From: an uncultured SAR116 cluster alpha proteobacterium | Lineage (GTDB): Bacteria; Pseudomonadota; Alphaproteobacteria; Puniceispirillales; GCA-002684695 | DNA: 53,126 nucleotides | Assembly: GCA_902532475.1 (NCBI GenBank) | Contig: CACAIE010000010.1 | Location: 1-53,126 of the forward strand | Reading direction: 5' to 3' | Part shown: positions 9,564 to 17,239 of the stretch, piece after piece | Position numbering within the stretch: the first letter of the stretch is position 1 | How the letters are laid out: each line of letters begins with the position of its first letter | Position numbers and translations under genes: made by a program | The notes under the pieces: model-generated | What the model was told of the DNA's origin: nothing | The model's input: the letters and a program-made list of their open reading frames with translations, nothing else | Databases searched by the model: none

Positions 9564-11229
9564 TTGTTGTTTTCTCCCTTAATTTTCTTCTTAAAATTTT
9601 GCCTACATTTGACTTAGGTATTTCATCAACAATTTCAAGTAATTTAGGAACCTTGTAAGCAGTTAAATGCTTTCTACAGTGATCTAAAATTTCATTTTTA
9701 GAAATATTTTCTCCTTCTTTGGGAGATACATGCAATTTTACTTCTTCTTGCCCATCACTATTCTCTACTCCAATACACCCAGCCTCAAGAACTTTGCTAT
9801 GCATCATTGCAACTTCTTCTATCTCGCTGGGGTAAACATTAAAACCAGAAACAATTATCATATCTTTTTTTCGGTCAACTATTTTAAAGTACCCATCCTC
9901 TCTCATAATTCCAATGTCACCTGTTTTAAACCAGCCATCTTGAGTTAGAGACTTTTTAGTGTCTTTTTCATTGTTCCAATAACCTCTCATTACTTGAGGC
10001 CCTCTAATGCAAATTTCTCCCTCCTCCCCAACTGACAAAATTTTTCCTTGGTCATTCTGAATAGACATCTCTGTTGAGGGCAAGGGCAATCCTATTGTAT
10101 CGCTAAATGATTTACCATCAACTGGATCTATGGAGGCAGCTGGAGCAGTTTCAGATAATCCGTAACCGACAACTAACAAACACCCAGTCATCGACTGCCA
10201 ACGTTCACCCACTGATTTTTGAACAGGCATACCACCAGCAATTGAAATATTTAATTTTGAAAAATCACATTCTTTAAAGGATGGCTCTTCCATCAACTTA
10301 TTAAATAATGTATTGACACCACTAATAAAAGTAAATTGATGTTTTTTTAATTCTTTCACAAATCCTGGAATATCTCTTGGGTTTGTTATTAAAATATTTT
10401 TAGAACCAAAGTAAAAAAATACAATTGAGTTACATGTCAAAGCAAAAATATGATATAATGGCAAGGCGCATATGGCTATGTCTTCCCCAAATTTTAAATT
10501 CTTCCCCAACCACGCTCGGACTTGAATAGCATTAGCTAAAACATTTCTATGAGATAAAATGGCCGCTTTAACGCCTCCAGTAGTTCCTCCAGTATATTGT
10601 AAAAAAGCAATATCCTCTTTATCTATTTTTTGTTCTTTAAAACTTTGCTGAGATCCAGCGTCAAGAACATCCTTAAAATTAATGGCATTTGGCAAATTGT
10701 AGGAAGGAACCATTCTTTTAACATATTTGACAACAAAGTTTATAATTTTACCCTTGAAACCAAGAAAATCACCCAATGAAGTTATAATTACATTTTTGAT
10801 AGACGTTTTAGGAATAATTTCCTGCAAATTAGAAGCAAAGTTTTCTGCAATAATAATAGTTTCAGAACCGGAATCATTTAATTGAGATTCTAATTCTCTT
10901 TCTGTGAAGAGAGGATTAATATTATCAACAATTAATCCTGATTTTAAAATTCCAAACGTCGAAATAGGGTACTGAAGGATATTGGGCATCATAATTGAAA
11001 CCCTGTCTCCTTTAGTCAAATTTAAGTCATTCAAAAGATATGATGACAGGCTTTCAGAGTAAAACTTCAGCTTCTTAAAACTTACCTCAACTCCAAAATT
11101 AACGAAAGCTGGTTTTTCATCAAATCTTTCGCAAGTTTTATTAAATAAATCCACTAAAGAAGAAAATTCATCTAAATTAACTTCAGAAGGAACGCCCTCA
11201 GGATAACTTTTAAGCCATATCTTTTCCAC
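9556..11229 (-). CDS. fadD: Long-chain fatty-acid--CoA ligase
   Basis: Acyl-adenylate-forming enzyme of 557 residues that activates free fatty acids with ATP and CoA. Visible motifs are the P-loop-like LQYTGGTTGGVKAA, YGLSETAPA, GWFKTGDIG and the hinge region DRKKDMIIVSGFNVYPSEIEE. Length fits FadD. The start is GTG at 11229: AAAGGGG sits 8 bases upstream, and the protein begins normally for the family (EKIWLKSYPEG). It stands between the SDR gene (51-base gap) and fadA (8-base overlap). Chain-length preference cannot be read from sequence, but context makes it the entry step of the pathway encoded here. Confidence 0.92.
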   Translation of the reverse strand: MEKIWLKSYPEGVPSEVNLDEFSSLVDLFNKTCERFDEKPAFVNFGVEVSFKKLKFYSESLSSYLLNDLNLTKGDRVSIMMPNILQYPISTFGILKSGLIVDNINPLFTERELESQLNDSGSETIIIAENFASNLQEIIPKTSIKNVIITSLGDFLGFKGKIINFVVKYVKRMVPSYNLPNAINFKDVLDAGSQQSFKEQKIDKEDIAFLQYTGGTTGGVKAAILSHRNVLANAIQVRAWLGKNLKFGEDIAICALPLYHIFALTCNSIVFFYFGSKNILITNPRDIPGFVKELKKHQFTFISGVNTLFNKLMEEPSFKECDFSKLNISIAGGMPVQKSVGERWQSMTGCLLVVGYGLSETAPAASIDPVDGKSFSDTIGLPLPSTEMSIQNDQGKILSVGEEGEICIRGPQVMRGYWNNEKDTKKSLTQDGWFKTGDIGIMREDGYFKIVDRKKDMIIVSGFNVYPSEIEEVAMMHSKVLEAGCIGVENSDGQEEVKLHVSPKEGENISKNEILDHCRKHLTAYKVPKLLEIVDEIPKSNVGKILRRKLREKTTNA

Positions 11230-11280
11230 TTTATTAACCCCTTTTAAAATAGATTTTAATTAATATCAAATTTTAGTCTT

Positions 11281-12102
11281 TTAGTCTAAATACAAGTCAG
11301 TAAATAACTTAGACCCTGGTTTAATGCTGTATTTATCTAAATCTTTTATACCCTCTTCTGCAAGAACTTGTTCGTCAATATAAAAATTTCCTGAATATTT
11401 TTTACTATCTCTTTTAAGAACATAATAGGCTGCATCAGCCATAATATCTGCATTTCTACATTGATCTGGTCTGACTATACCCCCTAAATTTCTAATAGCT
11501 GCGGTATCAATTGTTGTTTTTGGCCAAAGAGCGTTTACTGCAACGTTGTACTTTTTATACTCTTCAGACATCCCTATCACACACATACTCATTCCATATT
11601 TTGCTATGGTGTAAGCAGTGAAATTTTTAAACCATTTCGGCTTTAAATTTATTGGAGGACTGAGGTTTAAAATATGTGCATTAGATGATGTTTTTAAGTA
11701 TTGAAGACAAATTTTAGAGCATAAATATGTTCCTCTAACATTTATGCTGTGCATCAAATCAAACTGCTTCATTGGAAGAGTTTCACTATTAAATAAACCT
11801 ATAGCACTTGCATTATTTATTAAAATATCTATTGAACCTAATTCCTTGATTGCTTTTTGGACGGCCTTCTCTATCTGATCTTCAAATCTGACATCAGTTT
11901 TGACAGCAATAGATTTTACACCCAAACTTTTAATTTCTTCTACAGCTGTGTGAATGGTTCCAGATAATTTGGGATGGGGTAAATCTGTTTTAGCAAGGAC
12001 AGCAATATTTGCACCTTCAGCTGCTAATTTTTTAGCTATAGCCAATCCAATCCCTCTCGAAGCTCCTGTAACAATTACGTTCCTATTCTTAAATTCTCCC
12101 AT
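11281..12102 (-). CDS. SDR-family oxidoreductase, HSDL2-like
   Basis: Short-chain dehydrogenase of 273 residues. It shows the cofactor motif TGASRGIG (12-19), NNAS, and the catalytic set S148, Y164 and K168 (YTIAK). Sequence features such as HPKLSGTIHTAVEEI and NLSPPINLKPKWF match the hydroxysteroid dehydrogenase-like 2 (HSDL2) group. Animal HSDL2 is peroxisomal and linked to fatty-acid metabolism, though its substrate is unclear. Being first in an operon of fadD, fadA, fadN-like and acyl-CoA dehydrogenase genes supports a lipid-related role here too. An AGGTGA stretch lies just before the ATG at 12102. It follows the aapJ terminator by about 30 bases on the same strand. Confidence 0.9.
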   Translation of the reverse strand: MGEFKNRNVIVTGASRGIGLAIAKKLAAEGANIAVLAKTDLPHPKLSGTIHTAVEEIKSLGVKSIAVKTDVRFEDQIEKAVQKAIKELGSIDILINNASAIGLFNSETLPMKQFDLMHSINVRGTYLCSKICLQYLKTSSNAHILNLSPPINLKPKWFKNFTAYTIAKYGMSMCVIGMSEEYKKYNVAVNALWPKTTIDTAAIRNLGGIVRPDQCRNADIMADAAYYVLKRDSKKYSGNFYIDEQVLAEEGIKDLDKYSIKPGSKLFTDLYLD

Positions 12103-12134
12103 TACTCACCTGCAAAACAAATGTATACTTATCA

Positions 12135-12167
12135 AAAAAGCCCGACCAAATGTAGGACGGGCTTTTT
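12135..12167 (-). terminator. Intrinsic terminator between aapJ and the beta-oxidation operon
   Basis: On the minus strand a 10-bp stem (AAAAAGCCCG pairing with CGGGCTTTTT, extended by two C-G pairs after one mismatch) is followed by a run of T. It begins about 20 bases after the aapJ stop. It would end or thin out transcription after aapJ, giving more binding protein than downstream products. The run of A on the other arm means it could also work on the plus strand. Confidence 0.85.
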
Positions 12168-12187
12168 AATTATTTAGGTATTAATGC

Positions 12188-13204
12188 TTAACGAACTGGA
12201 GGTCCATATTGTAAGCCACCGTTAGTCCATAAATTATTAACTCCTCTAGATAATTGTAGAGGTGTGTTTGGTCCAACATTTCTTTCGTAACTCTCACCAT
12301 AGTTACCTACTTGTGAAATAATTTCGTATGCCCAATCGTTGCTCACTCCAAGATACTCACCAAAAGTACCTTCAGTTCCAAGTAATCTTTTCACTGCAGG
12401 TATAGTAACAGTTGCTCTTTTGCTGCCCACATTATCCTGAGTAATTCCCATTTCCTCAGCATTAAGCATTGCAAAATGTGACCATTTGACAATATTTAAC
12501 CACTGATCGTCACCCTGTCTAACAACTGGTCCCAAAGGTTCTTTTGAAATAACCTCAGGTAGTGTCATATGATCGTCTGGGTTATCCAATTTTAATCTTT
12601 GAGCAGCCACAGCTGAACGGTCAGTTGTGTACACATCACATCTTCCAGAACCATATGCTGCTATAACTTCATCAGCTTTTTCAAAAGCAACAAGATTCAT
12701 TGACATTCCATTAGCACGAAAATAATCAGTAATATTTAGTTCTGTAGTTGTACCAGAGTTTGTACATACGTTAGCTCCATCTAGCTCTAAACCACTTGTA
12801 ATACCAAGCGACTTAGGAACCATCATACCTTGACCATCATAGTAATTTACAACTGAAAAATTAAGTCCAAGAGAGGTGTCCCTTGTAGCAGTCCAAGTTG
12901 TATTTCTGGATAAAATATCAATTTCTCCAGATGCCAGTGCTGTAAATCTTTCTTTAGCAGAAAGTGGTGTAAATTTAACAGCTTTTGCGTCACCGAATAC
13001 AGCCGCTGCTACAGCTCTACATAAGTCAACGTCTAAACCTGACCAAACACCAGCGTCATCTGGGTTAGAGAAACCAAATAAGCCTTGGCTAACTCCGCAT
13101 TGAATATGTCCCTTTGCTTTTACATCTTCTAGCGTACTTGCGAAGGCAGATGAAAAAGCTAGGCTGCCGATAAAAGCAGCAATCATCATTGTTTTTTTAA
13201 ACAT
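12188..13204 (-). CDS. aapJ: General L-amino acid-binding periplasmic protein AapJ
   Basis: Periplasmic solute-binding protein of 338 residues with a clear signal peptide (MFKKTMMIAAFIGSLAFSSAFA, cleavage near residue 23). The mature part shows the family-3 binding-protein pattern GVSQGLFGFSNPDD and WSGLDVDLCRAVAAAVF. The C-terminus (WTNGGLQYGPPVR) is typical of AapJ/YhdW. It captures polar amino acids for AapQMP. A TGAGGAAAAA ribosome site precedes the ATG. In known genomes aapJ is directly followed by aapQ; here a terminator and five fatty-acid genes come between. The long AT-rich space upstream probably holds its promoter. Confidence 0.95.
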   Translation of the reverse strand: MFKKTMMIAAFIGSLAFSSAFASTLEDVKAKGHIQCGVSQGLFGFSNPDDAGVWSGLDVDLCRAVAAAVFGDAKAVKFTPLSAKERFTALASGEIDILSRNTTWTATRDTSLGLNFSVVNYYDGQGMMVPKSLGITSGLELDGANVCTNSGTTTELNITDYFRANGMSMNLVAFEKADEVIAAYGSGRCDVYTTDRSAVAAQRLKLDNPDDHMTLPEVISKEPLGPVVRQGDDQWLNIVKWSHFAMLNAEEMGITQDNVGSKRATVTIPAVKRLLGTEGTFGEYLGVSNDWAYEIISQVGNYGESYERNVGPNTPLQLSRGVNNLWTNGGLQYGPPVR

Positions 13205-13251
13205 TATTTTTCCTCATTTGTTAAATAATTAATTCTTTAAATTAGTAACTT

Positions 13252-13279
13252 CTTATATATTTTTTGTATAAATAGCAAA
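13252..13279 (-). promoter_or_regulatory. Candidate sigma-70 promoter of aapJ
   Basis: On the minus strand TTTGCT (13279-13274) and TATAAG (13257-13252) are separated by 16 bases, about 50 bases upstream of the aapJ ATG. The region is very AT-rich, so chance matches are likely. This is an inference only. Confidence 0.25.
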
Positions 13280-13439
13280 TAAATTGCAAAAGTTAAAATT
13301 TAATTTTTATTAATATTAACATATGTATAAAAAATTATAAATATTTAAATATTTATTAGACAATTAGTTAAATAAAAATGTAAAGTCGCTCAATTAATCG
13401 AACCTTAATAACGATAACTAGGATTTAAAATTTAATGTA

Positions 13440-14606
13440 ATGCCAAAAAATAACAAATCGATGTCTAACTCTACAAAAATCTCAAGAGTAGGAATTAATC
13501 CATCCACTAACTTTGGAATTCCAAATCCGCCTGTTTACCACGCATCGACAATTTTATATCCAAAATCTGAATCAAGGAGGAAAAGAAATGTCCCTTATCA
13601 ATATGGCAGAATGGGAACGCCAACTTCTGATGTCTTATGTAAAGCGATTGCCGAACTCTATGAAGCTGAAGGCTCAATTATAGCTCCCTCTGGTTTGGCT
13701 GCAGCTGTTGTGGGAATTTTATCTTTTGTTAAGTCAGGCGATCATTTTCTAGTTGCAGATAGTGCTTATGGGAGCACTAGAAAATTCATTACTGAATTTT
13801 TGCCGTCTATCAATGTGGAAGTGGAATTTTATGAACCAAGGGTTAATTCCACAGAATTTGAACGTCTCGTTAGGAAGAATACAAGTTTGATTTATTTTGA
13901 AAGCCCAGGTTCACTAACCTTTGAGTTGCAAGATTTCCCCGCTCTCACAAAAGTCGCAAAGAAATATAAAATTACAACTATAACAGATAATACCTGGGGA
14001 ACAGCTTTAGGGCAAAACCCATTTAAATTAGGAGTTGATGCAGTTATTGAGTCTTATACTAAATATGTTTCTGGTCACAGTGATGTAATGATGGGCGGAG
14101 TGATTTCAAATGGCAAGAATTTAAAAAAAATTTTAAAGCAAGCAAATATTATGGGGCAATGCACTGGCCCAGATGATATTTACCTTGCTTTAAGAGGGTT
14201 AAGGACTATGGAAATAAGGTTGGAAAAATCATTTTCTTCTTCCATTCAGATAGCTGAATGGATTTCTAAAATTAATATGGTGACAAATGTACTTCACCCT
14301 GCCACAAGATTTCATCCTGATCATAAAATATTTAAAAGAGATTTTAATATTGGCGCTGGTTTATTCTCTTTTGAACTAGACACCCACAATACAAAAATAG
14401 TAGATAAGTTTATAGATAGCTTAAAATTATTTGGGATAGGGGCTTCATGGGGAGGTTTTGAAAGTCTTATTTTAGAAGCAGATATTAATAAAATAAGAAA
14501 TCATAAAACTTACAAAAATGGTACTTTAATAAGATTAGCAATTGGTATGGAAGATCCTAAAGAATTAATTGATGATTTGGATCAGGCATTTAAAAAAATA
14601 AATTAG
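13440..14606 (+). CDS. metC: Cystathionine beta-lyase / Cys-Met metabolism PLP enzyme
   Basis: PLP-dependent enzyme of 388 residues in the Cys/Met metabolism family. Visible are YQYGRMGTPT (phosphate contacts from the neighbouring subunit), the aspartate of ITDNTWGT, and the PLP-binding lysine in SYTKYVSGHSD (K208). Family members cleave cystathionine to homocysteine, pyruvate and ammonia; the sequence resembles MetC more than MetB or MetZ. The ATG at 13440 has no good ribosome site at normal distance, and an ATG at 13461 is the alternative. The gene stands alone, divergent from aapJ across about 235 AT-rich bases. Beta-lyase versus another C-S lyase activity cannot be settled from motifs. 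Confidence 0.85.
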   Translation: MPKNNKSMSNSTKISRVGINPSTNFGIPNPPVYHASTILYPKSESRRKRNVPYQYGRMGTPTSDVLCKAIAELYEAEGSIIAPSGLAAAVVGILSFVKSGDHFLVADSAYGSTRKFITEFLPSINVEVEFYEPRVNSTEFERLVRKNTSLIYFESPGSLTFELQDFPALTKVAKKYKITTITDNTWGTALGQNPFKLGVDAVIESYTKYVSGHSDVMMGGVISNGKNLKKILKQANIMGQCTGPDDIYLALRGLRTMEIRLEKSFSSSIQIAEWISKINMVTNVLHPATRFHPDHKIFKRDFNIGAGLFSFELDTHNTKIVDKFIDSLKLFGIGASWGGFESLILEADINKIRNHKTYKNGTLIRLAIGMEDPKELIDDLDQAFKKIN

Positions 14607-14711
14607 ATTTGATTAATTATTAAGTTTGAATTATTTGAGTTAAATCTTATTTAAATAATAAAAAATTAAACGATAAATATTAACTTTTTAAAAATGAGAA
14701 ACCGGTAAGTT

Positions 14712-15839
14712 TTGGATAATACAAACAAATACGAGATAGAATTTCTATCATCCATAAAGGAAGTCTTAGAGGATGCCAGAAATGGTAAAATGTTTATTCT
14801 TGTTGATGATGAGGATAGAGAAAATGAGGGTGATTTATGTATTTTAGCTGAATATGCAAATGCAGATGCTATAAATTTTATGGCTAAAAATGGTAGGGGG
14901 CTCATCTGTTTAGCTCTAGAGAGGCAAAAGGTAGAATCCTTAAGCTTAGAAATGATGCAGCAACGTAATACATCTAGATTAGGCACTGCATTTACTGTTT
15001 CTATAGAAGCAAGTGTTGGTGTTACAACTGGAATTTCAGCAGCAGATAGAGCTAAGACAATTGAAGTTGCAATTAATGAAAAAACTCTTCCTCATGAATT
15101 GAATACACCTGGTCATGTTTTTCCTCTAGTCTCAAGGGACGGTGGGACTTTGATTCGTGCAGGACACACTGAAGCTGTAGTTGATATCGCTAGATTAGCA
15201 GGGAAGAACCCTTCTGGTGTAATTTGTGAAATTTTAAAAGATGATGGCACCATGGCTAGAATGCAAGATTTAATTAGCTTTTCCCAACTTCATGGGCTGA
15301 AAGTGGCTACAATTGCAGATTTAATTTCTTACAGGTTAAAGAATGAAACTACAATTAGAAGGAGCGTTGAATCTAACTTTCCAAGTCAATTTGGTGGGAA
15401 TTGGCGAGCAATCGTTTACGTGGACACCATATCAGGAGTAGAGCACTTGGCTTTAGTAATGGGGAATATTGCTTCTTCTGAACCCATACCTGTTAGGATG
15501 CATGTGGTTAATTTTCTTGGTGATCTCCTTGGAGCAACCAATCAAGACAAAAATGACGTTCAATTGGCTTCAGCCATGAAATCTATTTCTAAAATTGGAA
15601 AGGGAGCTGTTGTACTTCTAAGAGATTTATCGCCAACCACCATAAGAGACCAACTCACTTCAATAAATAATAAAACTTCTCAGGATAGTTGGAAATTTAA
15701 AAATTACGGCGCTGGCGCTCAAATTCTTGTTGATTTAGGCTTAAGCAAGATTTTGTTACTCACTAATAACCCAAAAAAACCCATAGCTCTTGACAGTTAC
15801 GGATTAAAAATAACTGGATACCAAAATCTTGAAATTTAA
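14712..15839 (+). CDS. ribB: 3,4-dihydroxy-2-butanone 4-phosphate synthase with degenerate GTP cyclohydrolase II domain
   Basis: Riboflavin biosynthesis enzyme of 375 residues. Residues 1-205 form a complete DHBP synthase domain (VDDEDRENEGDL at 31-42; HTEAVVDIARLAG at 152-164) that turns ribulose 5-phosphate into the four-carbon precursor. Residues 210-370 have the GTP cyclohydrolase II fold, but where active enzymes carry the zinc cysteines (CxxGDxxGSxxCxCG) this protein reads VVNFLGDLLGATNQDKND (265-282) with no cysteine. GTP hydrolysis therefore must come from another RibA. Such RibB-with-dead-RibA proteins are known in alphaproteobacteria. The start is TTG; a four-codon frame ATGAGAAACCGG-TAA ends just before it. 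The 3' end overlaps the convergent UPF0173 gene by 4 bases. Confidence 0.92.
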   Translation: MDNTNKYEIEFLSSIKEVLEDARNGKMFILVDDEDRENEGDLCILAEYANADAINFMAKNGRGLICLALERQKVESLSLEMMQQRNTSRLGTAFTVSIEASVGVTTGISAADRAKTIEVAINEKTLPHELNTPGHVFPLVSRDGGTLIRAGHTEAVVDIARLAGKNPSGVICEILKDDGTMARMQDLISFSQLHGLKVATIADLISYRLKNETTIRRSVESNFPSQFGGNWRAIVYVDTISGVEHLALVMGNIASSEPIPVRMHVVNFLGDLLGATNQDKNDVQLASAMKSISKIGKGAVVLLRDLSPTTIRDQLTSINNKTSQDSWKFKNYGAGAQILVDLGLSKILLLTNNPKKPIALDSYGLKITGYQNLEI

Positions 15840-16540
15840 AGTTTAATACTTTCCCCAGCAGACAGAACTTTCACTTTATCGGCGTCATCTTCCATGGCCT
15901 CAATAAATTTGTCAGCGCTATTTTCAATAATAGGGAAAGTTCCAAAATGACAAGGTATAATTTTTTTAAAATTAAAAAATCTTCTACAAGACAATGCCGC
16001 TACAGCACCACCCATTGTAAATCTATCTCCTATAGGCACTAGACCTACATCCGGTTTATGCAGTTCTTCAATGAGGCTCATATCACCAAAAATATCTGTA
16101 TCACCCATATGATAAACTGTTTTATCACCCTTGATGTGGAATACTAAGCCATTCGAATGCCCTAAAGAGTGCGAAATACCACTCTCATCTAAACTTGCTG
16201 ATGAGTGATGAGCTTGAACAAAAGTTATTGAAAAATCATCGAAAACTATAGTTCCTCCTGTATTGCCTTGATTAAAATCACTTAGCCCTTTTGTTTTTAA
16301 ATAAGAACATAAGTCTGCGTTTGCAATAATTTGAGCTTCAGTTTCCTTTGCTATATTAACTGTATCTCCCACATGATCACCATGACCATGCGTAAGAGCT
16401 ATATGAGTTAATCCAGATATTATTTTATTTTTATCTTGATTACCAAAAGCTGGATTGCCAGTAAAAAAAGGATCAATTAAAATTTTCTTATTTGAAAAAA
16501 TAATTGAAAAGGATGAATGCCCATGCCAAATAATTTTCAT
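15836..16540 (-). CDS. UPF0173 metal-dependent hydrolase (metallo-beta-lactamase fold, UlaG-like)
   Basis: Protein of 234 residues with the metallo-beta-lactamase metal motif HGHGDH (51-56), a second histidine in VQAHHSSAS, and YHMGDTDIFGD with the bridging aspartate. The N-terminus MKIIWHGHSSFSI is typical of the UPF0173 group, which is related to UlaG. The true substrate of this group is generally unknown; some members hydrolyse phosphodiesters or lactones. GGAG lies before the ATG at 16540. It is a single gene convergent with ribB, overlapping its stop by 4 bases. Confidence 0.9.
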   Translation of the reverse strand: MKIIWHGHSSFSIIFSNKKILIDPFFTGNPAFGNQDKNKIISGLTHIALTHGHGDHVGDTVNIAKETEAQIIANADLCSYLKTKGLSDFNQGNTGGTIVFDDFSITFVQAHHSSASLDESGISHSLGHSNGLVFHIKGDKTVYHMGDTDIFGDMSLIEELHKPDVGLVPIGDRFTMGGAVAALSCRRFFNFKKIIPCHFGTFPIIENSADKFIEAMEDDADKVKVLSAGESIKL

Positions 16541-16654
16541 TTTTTTTCTCCAGTTTATATTGCAATTTAAAAATAGACTAATTTAAATTTCAATTTATTT
16601 TAATAAAAATTAATATCAATTATACTTTAGATAAATAATTGAGGAAATCTAATT

Positions 16655-17239
16655 ATGCGTCATCCAAATTCAAATCAAAAATTACCTATATCTTTAAATT
16701 TAAAAGCAGTTAATCCATTACCGCCAAACATCAAAAAATATTTTAAAATATGTAAAGAAAAACTTGGTTTAATTCCAAATGTTTTAAAGTCATACTCACA
16801 TAATACGGATAAACTAAATGCCTTTACTAAAATGTATAACGAAATAATGTTAGGTCACAGTGGACTAACAAAACTTCAAAGAGAAATGATTGCAGTGGTT
16901 GTATCCTCAATAAACAGATGTTACTATTGTCAAGTCGCTCATGGCGCATCAGTGAGGGAGTTATCTAAAAGCCCTGAATTAGGGGAAGCTTTAATAATGA
17001 ACTTCAGATCTGCAAGTATCTCAGATAAGGAAAGAGCGATGCTTGAGTTTTCTGAGAAGTTAACGCTTGAAAGTCACAAGATTGAAGAAGAAGACAGGAA
17101 AAGACTTAAATCAAATGGATTTTCCGATTCTGATATTTGGGACATTTCCTCCGTTGTTGGTTTTTTTAGCATGTCTAATAGGATTGCCTCAGCAACAAAA
17201 ATGGTTCCTAATTCGGCATATCATTCTAAAGGAAGATAA
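16655..17239 (+). CDS. AhpD-like peroxidase-related protein (carboxymuconolactone decarboxylase family)
   Basis: Protein of 194 residues with the AhpD-type redox motif: glutamate in QREMIA followed by C89-YY-C92-QVAH96 (CxxCxxxH). Members of this uncharacterised peroxidase-related group are about this size and probably reduce peroxides by a cysteine pair, although no electron donor is encoded nearby. GAGGAAA lies about 8 bases before the ATG. The gene is alone on the plus strand and ends exactly where the convergent methyltransferase-like gene ends (17239/17240). Confidence 0.85.
   Translation: MRHPNSNQKLPISLNLKAVNPLPPNIKKYFKICKEKLGLIPNVLKSYSHNTDKLNAFTKMYNEIMLGHSGLTKLQREMIAVVVSSINRCYYCQVAHGASVRELSKSPELGEALIMNFRSASISDKERAMLEFSEKLTLESHKIEEEDRKRLKSNGFSDSDIWDISSVVGFFSMSNRIASATKMVPNSAYHSKGR

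Noticed and set aside
13380-13440. Possible SAM-II/SAM-V riboswitch before the metC-like gene
   Set aside because: A small ATCG/CGAT stem with a 3-bp CCT/AGG pseudoknot can be drawn, but the long P1 helix and conserved core of SAM-II/V are missing.
14666-14986. Open frame of 106 codons antisense to ribB
   Set aside because: It lies fully within the well-conserved DHBP synthase domain and its product looks like a shadow translation.
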